Assembly (NCBI GenBank): GCA_021186555.1
Contig: JAJKFL010000005.1
Coordinates: 52,113,635 to 52,177,634, forward strand
Direction: 5' to 3'
Length of the DNA: 64,000 nt
Origin: Reticulitermes speratus
Lineage: Eukaryota > Arthropoda > Insecta > Blattodea > Rhinotermitidae
Shown here: positions 56,735 to 64,000 of the stretch, piece by piece
Numbering within the stretch: the first letter of the stretch is position 1
Layout: each line of letters begins with the position of its first letter
Notes under the pieces: model-generated
Told to the model about the DNA's origin: nothing
What the model saw: only the letters and a program-made list of their open reading frames with translations
Database searches by the model: none
Program-made: the position numbers and the translations under genes

Positions 56735-57575
56735 CACAGAGATGTTGATGTGAGATATGCCCTTTTCTGGGATATTACGCAGCTTCGAATGGTAATCCTT
56801 TACCGACGTTTCGGGATAACATATATGTTCCATATTCGAGGGTCAAGAAATCCAATAATGTGTCTTAGACTATTTGACCCTTAAAGATGGGACCCATACG
56901 TTGTCTCGAAACATCGGTAAAGGATCATCTTTCGACGCTGCGTAATATCGCAGAAGAGCGCAGATTTCAAAGTTTTGATAGGTAACACCGGCCTGATTCA
57001 GATGAAGATTCAGTATCGAGTGTAATATGAATGTAATGAGTGTTTAATATACTGTATAAGTATTTTGTTTCGCGTTGTTACGTTCTATTTGATGACGTGT
57101 GCTAAGCAGCGTCTTATTCACACAAACAAGCTTTAAGAGCTGCGTAATCTTATCACGTTGTGCTATATTCTTGCGTAATATTGCATTTATCGTTAGCATT
57201 GCACTTTCCAAATGGCGAACACAAGCTGCATGTATAATTACATCATTAAGTAACCGTTTTAAAGCGCGACGGTTGTAACAAGTACCGCCAAGTTTATCAC
57301 TACAAACGTTCAATTTTGCCTACGTGATGTACCTGTGTGATTTTTTATATGATTTTTTATAATAAACAGGCCCAACCATTATGTCCGTGTATATAATTAA
57401 CTGACTGGTATTTATAATGGAAGCAAATTATTTTCTCTGTGAAGTTATCGTCTGTCTTCTGGATACATATCTAGAGCAGTATCACTATCCCCACCTCTTC
57501 AATAGATATCCTAGAATGTGTTCTAGAAACCACTCCCTAATTAGTAAGTGCACCGTATTTATCATTTATTTTCAT
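56735..57575 (+). mobile_element. Family-2 retroelement, longer copy
   Basis: A left inverted arm (56740-56835), a spacer, a right arm with CCTTAAAGATGGGACCC..CTCGAAACATCGGTAAAGG (56876-56925), then the 660-bp body shared with 44737-45402. It ends at the same base as the other copy (after TTTATTTTCAT). No target duplication found by eye. Confidence 0.7.
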
Positions 57576-58244
57576 ATTACTCCATCTACGCCTAGGTTTC
57601 CCAAACTGTTTCTTTAACTCAGGTTTTCTACATAAAATGCTGGATGAATTTATCATCTATTCAGTGCGTGCTACACGTGCCGCTCATCTCATCCGTTTTA
57701 CTGGCATCATCCTAATGAAATTTGGAGGAGAGTAAAAATTATGATGTCTTTCTCTTCCCTTCTTCTCTTGTAAGTTTTTTTTGCTTATTCCTTCCTAAGC
57801 AAATTTAATCAATTCTTATTTTGGTGTTGAGCTTTTTGATACCGTGTAGTGTGACAAATGAGTACCAACCTTTCGGAGTAACGTAAATCTCAAGATTCAG
57901 GATCGAGTTTTCACCGCTGTGATAATTTCAAATTTTAAACATTCAAACTGTGTTCTTCCCTCTGTTGTTAAAATCTGGACACACCACCTCCCATCAAAGA
58001 GTTACATTTTAGTATCGAAGTTTTTGTATAGTACACCTCTGAAATTAATGACATTTGTGTGACAGAGCCCTAGGCAGACATCAGACGAATTCATTAAAAC
58101 GGATGCTGTGAAGGCCATATTGACAGATGTGAAGGTAAAGTTTTGTATCTAGCGTAGTAGACATCGAGGTAGATTATTTCCCTGAATTCAGCATTAAAGG
58201 TTTATGATGATATATGTTCAGAGTAGTGACTGAAATTTTGGATT
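57576..58244. other. No gene seen
   Basis: Unique sequence. Confidence 0.4.
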
Positions 58245-58597
58245 CCTTAATTAACTAACTACATGGAACAAAGTCCTTCCTGAGAACCTAACAGTTCCTA
58301 AGCTAGTCAAGAAATTCCCCGCATTTTATGCAACCCAAAGGTTCATTACCGCATTCACATACGCCCGCCGCCTGTCCCTATCCTGAGCCATCTCAATCCA
58401 GTCCATGCCCCCCCATCTCACTTCTTGAAAATCCATTTTAATATTATCCTTCCATCTACGATTAAGTCTTCAAAGTGGTCTCCTTCCCTCAGGTCTCCCT
58501 ACCAAAACCCTGTATGCACCTCTCCTCTCTCCCATACCTGCCACATGCCCTGCCTATCACACCCTCATTGATTTGATCACCCAAAAATCTTGATTTC
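58245..58597 (-). pseudogene. LINE 3' end, minus strand, part 1
   Basis: From (AGTT)n at 58245 the minus strand reads back through the 3' UTR, the DRRRA..NAVMNL end, [11 protein letters not shown] and GFGRET, and the [17 protein letters not shown] segment. Stops are present. Interrupted at 58598. Confidence 0.72.
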
Positions 58598-58798
58598 AGA
58601 CTTCCGCCGCGATGTTGATGAGATCTGCGCTCTTCTGGGGTATTACGCGGCGTCGTGTGGTAATTGTTTACCGACGTTTCAGGACAACGTATCGAAACTC
58701 GGACTCTTGACCCGTGAAGATGGGACCGATACGTTGTTCCGAAACTTCGGTAAACGGTTACTAGACGACGCTGCGTAAAAGCGCAGATCTCACCCGAA
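58598..58798. mobile_element. Family-2 element inserted in the LINE
   Basis: Inverted arms GATGAGATCTGCGCTCTTCTGGGG..CCGACGTTTCAGGACAACGT and CCGTGAAGATGGGACCGATACG..CCGAAACTTCGG..GCGCAGATCTCAC. The right cleavage-box region has mutated (GAAACTTC). Confidence 0.7.
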
Positions 58799-58985
58799 TA
58801 ATGTTTGGTGAGGAGCTCCTCATTATGTAGTCTTCTCCACTTCCCTGTCACCTCGTCCCGCTTAGACCCAAATCTCCTTCTCAGTCCCTGACCTCGAACA
58901 GCCTCATCCTATGTTCCTCCGTCAATTTGAGAGACCAAGTTTCATATCCATATAAAACAATAGGCAAAATTACGTTTCTGTAAAT
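58799..58985 (-). pseudogene. LINE fragment, minus strand, part 2
   Basis: The minus strand reads YRNVILPIVLYGYETWSLKL, then TEEHRMRLFEVRD and WRRLHNEELL: the RT C-terminal region preceding part 1. The join with part 1 is not exact, so a deletion accompanied or followed the insertion. Confidence 0.72.
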
Positions 58986-59907
58986 CTTCATCTTTATATT
59001 TTTGAATAGTAAACTGGAACAACAAATATTCTGCGCCGAATGATAGCATTGGACATTAAACCTAAAGAACCCCTATGAAGAAAGGGTGGGCCACCATAGC
59101 AGGTTTTCCCCTTGCCGTATTTTATCTGAAAATGGAAGTAGATAAGGCGTACGAAACATTTGTGGTGTTTTCGTAGCCTAAGACGATGCACAATGTCCAA
59201 AATTTCAGTCACGGCTATGATGATTGTATTTTCAAGGGTAATGTTCCGTGAATTCTGAAACTCCCTGTCGAAACAGCTCCGGAAATATGACTGTGCAATT
59301 GCATGCTGATCCCTTCAAACCGTATAATTAACAAAAGTGCGAATGCCAAGACTTCATTTATTTTATCAATTCGAATTTATACGAGCGACTTTTAACATCT
59401 GCAGGAGCTGAGCTTCTGATTTAATTCCATCCTTGAAAATTTTGTTAATTACTTGAATGAACAACACGAGCAGGAGAAACGCGGTGTGAAAATCCTGCAA
59501 CAAGGTGTCAGTGTTACTACCTATCAGCAATGTCTTGTGTCTCTGGGAAGTGTTTATTTTGCCCGAAGTATATAATCTTAGTACTTTGTTCCTATTAAGT
59601 GCTTCAAACTTTGGTTAATGTCTTTAAACAAGTTTACGAACTTGAGAGACATTTCAGTAGCACCAACTTGTGAATTCTAACGTCAGAGTTCTCTGTTTCC
59701 ATTTGTATTAGAGTTCCAAAGAGAATAAAATGATGGTGGGTGTATTACGTTGGTTGAGTGAAGGTGTATAATCAATATGTGCCAAATATTCCAGTTTATC
59801 TTCCTAACATTCATATTTCACCGTATAAATTGTATGCGTATGGAGAGGAACTTGAATTCTGAATTATTCAACAGACCCTCTTGTCATCTCTTTTTGTTTC
59901 TGCATAG
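58986..59907. other. No gene seen
   Basis: Unique sequence. Confidence 0.4.
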
Positions 59908-60061
59908 CTCAGTACAGCAAACATCCAGCACTGCTTGGTATAAGATCAGCTTAGAAGATGGTATTACCGTTGGACTACTTATGTCTGCAGCCTTGATGTC
60001 GCTTAGAAGCCAAGAGACATTAAGTTTGTTAAAAATGTATGGACCAAATTTAGAACTCTAA
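59908..60061 (+). CDS. Candidate terminal exon, function unknown
   Basis: A pyrimidine-rich acceptor (CATCTCTTTTTGTTTCTGCATAG, ending 59907) is followed by a 50-codon frame (SVQQTSSTAWYKISLEDGIT, then VGLLMSAALMSLRSQETLSL and LKMYGPNLEL) and a TAA. No polyadenylation signal is obvious nearby and I recognise no domain. Weak candidate; chance is a fair alternative. Confidence 0.18.
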
Positions 60062-60164
60062 GTAGCTTTTAAAAAGTCTTTTTACGCTTTAAGAGGAAGA
60101 TAAAGTTGAATATTATGCAGCGTGGTTTACATTTAACCAAAACCTGAATCGATAATTATATTAT

Positions 60165-60400
60165 GTAGCTCAGTATAGTGACTATGCTGTGTACTGGACG
60201 ACAAGGATTTTGGGGTTCGAGTCTGAGGAGTGACAGAGAAATTATTTTTTTTATACCTTCCAGACCTGCTATGGTACCCACTCAGCCTCCTGTACAATGA
60301 GCAGCTTGGTCCTAAAATACCCAGGATGTGAATCTAACCACTCACTTCCATCAATTACCGAAGTTAAGAATACATGGAGCTATACCTCCATATATATTCG
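60165..60400 (+). mobile_element. tRNA-derived SINE family F
   Basis: ATGTAGCTCAGTATAGTGAC (box A), TTGGGGTTCGAGTCTGAGG (box B), then TGGTACCCACTCAGCCTCCT and GTGAATCTAACCACTCACTT. The second half matches 19120-19385. Confidence 0.65.
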
Positions 60401-61329
60401 TGGCGTGCTGTTTAAATAAGTGCACCTTCTACCTGACTAGCTGTTGTTATTTCCTTACGTATCTGACAGTTTCTTTCAACCACTGTTATCGTAGCATTTG
60501 TTTTAAGCTGTTTTATTTCTGTTCTTTGTACTTGACTCTCTTGTCTCCTTAAAATAACAGTTATTTACGAAACTGTGAATCGATAGACAATTCGTAGGAC
60601 TTTGTGCACAGTGGACCCATCCAATGGAGAGCCTGTCTGCAAAGTACCCACGAAAGTATTATTAATTATTTAATTATAGTTTTCTTGCACTATCGTTTGT
60701 TCTCATGTCGTTTCACCTGACTAAAGAAACGCTGGGATTCTACTTTGAGAGAATTATTTATAAACATGGCGTCCTGCGCCACAGAAAAGTAGATGTTCAT
60801 TGTGAGAGGGTGAGTATCTTTTAGGTGCAAAGAAATTTGTCGAAATCATTTTTATGTTGGTGAAGCTTCTTCAAGAAATTGTGTAATGAGTTTAAAACGA
60901 AAATTTTAAGCAACTGATTCTGTGATGAGTTACCTTGATAGCAGTGTAGCACGTACGCCAATAATAAGAATTAATGCAACATTGGAACACGTGGAGGAGA
61001 AAGTCTATTTCTCTTGCTAAATTTTCATAGCACATTTTCTCGAAGCAAAACGGGTATTGAAAGGTTGTCAGTGATTTTTTTTTATTTTACCGTTACTTGG
61101 ATACTTGAAAACCTTCTGACAATAAGTATTAGTTTTCTGTGACTTAGCACGCCATTTTCACGACTAATTCTGTCAAACTGAACTCATAGCAGTACTGTTA
61201 TGTAAGAGTACACACATTATGATAAAGGGTAAACAATATATGCAGTGTACGTTCGCATAACCATTGTTGAAATGGAAACACAACAACGCGTTCTGTGTGT
61301 ATTGTTGAATTACATGTCAATGCAAACAT
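60401..61329. other. No gene seen
   Basis: Unique sequence. Confidence 0.4.
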
Positions 61330-61605
61330 TATAAAAATAATTTAGTGTTACAAAATATGATTTTGTGGCGAATTTTTGTGGCCGGCAACAATAAAATGTA
61401 CTTAGGTCGTCACGTATAAGGTCCGATGTCCGCTGTAAAATCATATTTGAAGTTTCCCGACAGATTTTCGTAGAAGTCCCCAATAACGAATTTCACGAAA
61501 ATCCGTCCAATGGGAGCAGGGCTGATATATGTAGACGGACAGACGGACGGACATGACGAAGCTAATAGACGCTTTTCGCGACTATGCGAACGCGCCTAAA
61601 ATGAA
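61330..61605 (+). repeat. Interspersed repeat with terminal hairpin, copy 3
   Basis: TTTCACGAAAATCCGTCCAATGGGAGC, GACGGACAGACGGACGGACATGACGAAGCTAATAG and the end GCTTTTCGCGACTATGCGAACGCGCCTAAAATG. It matches copies 1 and 2; the terminal hairpin is imperfect here. Confidence 0.6.
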
Positions 61606-62297
61606 GAATTTCAAAAGTTAAATATTCAGTCGTTTCTTCAAGACAATATGGACTATTTATGGTTTATTTAGCAACTCCAATTAATATAAATATATAGCGT
61701 CGACTGATGACATAAATCGATAGCGAGTTTGAAATTCTGTGGCAGTAAACAGTGCTCGTGTAATTTCTTGTACTTTGCCCGACTTCGGCAAAAAAGAACT
61801 GAGGAATACCACAAATATCTCGGACATCCTGGTCTGTATCTGGGCGGAGGTTTGAACAAGGGACCTTCTGAATACAAAGCTGGAGTTACATCCTCTTGAC
61901 TGCGATTTTCAGTAGCAAAACATAATAAATGCATTTATTCATACCTTGAAAAGATAAGAAATAAAACTGCCCATATTTCGGGTGCTTCAAGATCTTCCGT
62001 GCTTTAGACAGCGCCGAGGTTTCGTATGTTATGAATATTTTAAACATCCGTAACAAAACTGACTGAAAATGCAGTCAGACATTTGGCTTTGTGGCAATGA
62101 ACTCAGAGACGTTCTAACGACATGCAGTTCCTTGATAAAGCGAATTGCTATCAACATTAGAAAAATATTGTGTTCTTTGTACCATGCCACTTTCTGCCTC
62201 CTTCTTCAGAGCAAAATAGGTTGTATCTGAAAACGTAGGAAGCACATTCGTTGACAAATATCAGCGAAACTACATGGCGTCACACTTCCAGATAGCA
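61606..62297. other. No gene seen
   Basis: Unique sequence. A 5'-AGTAAAGGTAAAGG tail at the right edge belongs to the next SINE. Confidence 0.4.
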
Positions 62298-62552
62298 GTA
62301 AAGGTAAAGGTAAAATTCACCATAGAACAGGCCATGAAGGCCCAGAGGGGGAGTAGAGGTGTAGCTCTACTCTTCCTTTAACCTCGGCACTAGATGGGGG
62401 GGGGGGTGGGTGGTCAATTCCACGCCCCGGTCGCTTTACCCCCGGGAAAGAGACCCGGTACCCATTTTATAGGAGGCTGTGTGGGCCCCAAGACCGGTCT
62501 GGACGGCTGCGAAAAATCTCGCCTCTACCGGGATTCGATCCCCGGATCCATA
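62298..62552 (-). mobile_element. SINE family B, head truncated
   Basis: Matches 41031-41312 from the AAAGGT tail to box B (GGGGATCGAATCCCGGTAGA on the minus strand), then stops before box A. Contains a G12 run at about 62397. Confidence 0.78.
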
Positions 62553-62709
62553 AAGCAGTAATAGTCATAAAATTTTACATTTATCACAATTTGTTATAAG
62601 CAGTATTGCGATGTCACCTGCTTAATTTAGCTCAATTTGTGTCCTTATCAAATAATAAAACCGACTAATGCACTATATTGACCAATTTTATTCTGTCCTG
62701 TTACCCCTC

Positions 62710-62754
62710 ACCCTACACGTGTTTCGGAACTCTAAGGTTCCATCTTCAGGGGTT
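62710..62754 (-). ncRNA. Hammerhead-like ribozyme, intact core
   Basis: Minus strand: ACCC, CTGAAGA, U, stem II GGAAC-CTTAGA-GTTCC, GAAA, C-ACGT-G, GTA, GGGT. ACACGTGT around stem III is an 8-base palindrome. Confidence 0.6.
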
Positions 62755-63023
62755 GTCGTGTGCTACCAATTATTTACATATTAAAAACAAATACACAATA
62801 TGTACAATAGTCTGTTAAAATATAAAAAACCATAGGTAAATGAAGTTCAAAACTCTTTTAAAATTGTACGATGTGTACTGTCGTCTATTAGAATCTTAAA
62901 ATCTCACGTAGATGTATGTTTAAAAACTGTTTTTAAAAATGTTTTAAAAGTTTTGGGCTGTTCGTAATATTCACTTTTGTACGGAACTACTGGCGTAGTT
63001 TTATTCGACTCCGTATTCCATTT

Positions 63024-63366
63024 CTGTAAATAAATTAAGCATTCAAATATAAGCTATTATAAATTATAGATTATTAGAGGTTAAGTGGATATTTTTATAA
63101 GAAATTGGTTTTCTACAAATGACTTACCTTGTGTGATGTGATGCCACTGTGTATGTCTTTTCAAGGCTGTGCGTGTGGGGTGACTGTTGTTGTGTTAGGT
63201 GTCCGGTATGAGTGGAAGTTGGTGGGGCGTCTAACAGTTGGAATAACCTGTTTTCTGTGACGTACTGTTCGTCAATCAATATTCCTTGCCTATGAAAAGT
63301 TTGCATGTACATGTTTTCCATCGTTGTCATATTTCGGCCTTTTTTACATGATTTTAATAACTGCAT
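63024..63366 (-). other. Open frame with a candidate 104-bp intron
   Basis: The minus-strand frame from 63366 (MQLLKSCKKGRNMTTMENMY.., ending TVASHHTR) reaches AAG/GTAAGTC at 63127. TTTATTTACAG/AAATGG ends the putative intron at 63024. GT-AG signals at both ends and the 104-bp length are plausible for an insect intron. Introns inside Penelope-like elements have been described, but no reverse-transcriptase motif is visible here. Confidence 0.25.
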
Positions 63367-63411
63367 GGTAACCGATGAAAGATACCATGCAGTTATTAAA
63401 ATCAGTTATTG
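63344..63411. repeat. Short inverted repeat
   Basis: TGATTTTAATAACTGCATGGTA is mirrored by TACCATGCAGTTATTAAAATCA around an 18-nt loop. It makes overlapping frames on the two strands start with similar peptides. Confidence 0.8.
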
Positions 63412-63624
63412 TATTCAGTGTAAGGTTTCCTGATTTCAATTGGGTTAAAGCCTGGCTGATCCCAGAACTGGCCGAAAACAAACTTCTGTACACTGTTTCA
63501 TCTTTCAAGACGGGTGTTGTCCAGAAGGAAATTTCTGTGCCTAGAAATAATTCGGTTTATCTTGAAGATATTGACATTACGTTCTTCCGAAATGTGGATG
63601 TAAAAACCACATACCTACAACTAA
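63412..63624 (+). other. Unassigned open frame
   Basis: Part of a 120-codon frame (63375-63737) with protein-like composition (FPDFNWVKAWLIPELAENKL, later SVYLEDIDITFFRNVDV). No domain recognised. The last third is the MITE at 63627-63704, so if it was ever a gene piece it is now altered. Confidence 0.2.
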
Positions 63625-63706
63625 TACAGTGTGTCCATAAAGTCCCTTCGGGTTTGTTCATGTTGATCGTTTCAAAACCCCGAAGGGACTTTGTGGACAC
63701 ACTGTA
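63625..63706. mobile_element. 78-bp mariner-type MITE, TA duplication
   Basis: CAGTGTGTCCATAAAGTCCC (from 63627) is mirrored by GGGACTTTGTGGACACACTG (to 63704), with arms of about 29 bp and almost no interior. It is flanked by TA on both sides. Confidence 0.82.
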
Positions 63707-63756
63707 CATCAACCAACATACACACTTAATAAAATAAAATTTAAAGGAAAGTATTA

Positions 63757-63800
63757 AACTCCTACATGTTTCGGCACCGGGGTGCCATCTTCAGGGAGTT
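63757..63800 (-). ncRNA. Hammerhead-like ribozyme, intact core
   Basis: Minus strand: ACTCC, CTGAAGA, U, stem II GGCAC-CCCG-GTGCC, GAAA, C-AT-G, GTA-like triplet, GGAGT. Five stem I pairs. The 2-nt stem III loop is too tight for a monomer, so ACATGT (palindromic) pairing between two molecules would be needed. Confidence 0.55.
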
Positions 63801-64000
63801 ATTTAGAAAAAATTGTGTCGTTTAAGGCGGTGTAGTATCCTACCCTCCCCCCGCGACACGACACACTTCACACACTCCATCTGGACGAGATCTCTTTGAA
63901 ACATATAATAACGAGACAGATGTTTGTATACATGCTGCATACAAAATATAATCAGCTACGAACTTCTACCTGGAACGGCCCACTTTTAACATCACAACAC
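63801..64000. other. No gene seen
   Basis: Sequence to the window edge; CTACCCTCCCCCCGCGACACG at about 63839. No recognised element. Confidence 0.4.

Larger units (their letters stand above)
62697..63803 (-). mobile_element. Possible longer ribozyme retroelement: two direct modules around a split frame
   Basis: On the minus strand, hammerhead-like modules at 63757-63800 and 62710-62754 point the same way, about 1 kb apart. Between them lie a MITE (63627-63704), an inverted repeat (63344-63411), an open frame (63366 down to 63128) and a GT-AG interval that could be an intron. Interior words (GTACGGAACTACTGG on the plus strand) match the 118-575 element. The two modules differ in stem II, so they may belong to separate insertions. 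Confidence 0.4.

Overview
The window reads as intronic and intergenic DNA of a large, repeat-rich insect genome. Spliceosomal introns, tRNA-derived SINEs, non-LTR retrotransposon 3' ends, mariner-like fragments and long minisatellites rule out a prokaryote. The repeat families, above all the LINE 3' end followed by (AGTT)n and the SINE heads, look like those I associate with cockroaches (Blattodea, possibly Periplaneta). That is recognition from memory, not a database match.

Only one cellular gene is well supported: the first coding exon (3410-4097, + strand) of a two-pore-domain potassium channel. It ends at a consensus splice donor inside the first glycine codon of the P1 selectivity filter. 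I found no exon 2, so the first intron probably runs through the rest of the window (more than 59 kb) unless the gene is broken. Weaker exon-like intervals lie at 42687-42847 and 59908-60061.

The rest is mobile and repetitive DNA. (1) Short elements at 118-575, 1932-1972, 4318-4649, 6546-6589, 11879-12139, 31580-32029, 34255-34304, 35408-35598, 36068-36304 and 62697-63803 carry a hammerhead-ribozyme-like core (CTGANGA, hairpin, GAAA, very short stem III, GTA or GTC, closing stem I). Nine cores have every canonical core base. Several elements have 12-14 bp target-site duplications. This fits non-autonomous Penelope-like elements or retrozymes. (2) A second, more diverged family with inverted arms and a GAAACGTC box is at 21.1, 44.7, 52.7, 54.0, 56.7 and 58.6 kb. 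(3) A 133-bp satellite (49606-51695, 16 units) carries a crippled version of the same ribozyme on the minus strand. (4) LINE 3' fragments lie at 5.2-6.0, 18.6, 22.0-23.1, 35.9-36.4, 47.8, 53.1-53.7 and 58.2-59.0 kb. (5) SINEs from about six tRNA-headed families. (6) Mariner/Tc1/pogo-type fragments and MITEs at 7.3, 19.5, 43.4, 55.9 and 63.6 kb. (7) Minisatellites with units of 19, 21, 24, 29, 32, 40, 133 and about 160 bp.

Apart from the channel exon, nothing forms a pathway or operon. The relationships that can be read are nesting (SINE in LINE, ribozyme element in LINE, SINE in an older repeat) and tandem expansion of mobile-element pieces into satellites. All boundaries were read by eye and may be off by tens of bases unless a target-site duplication is given.
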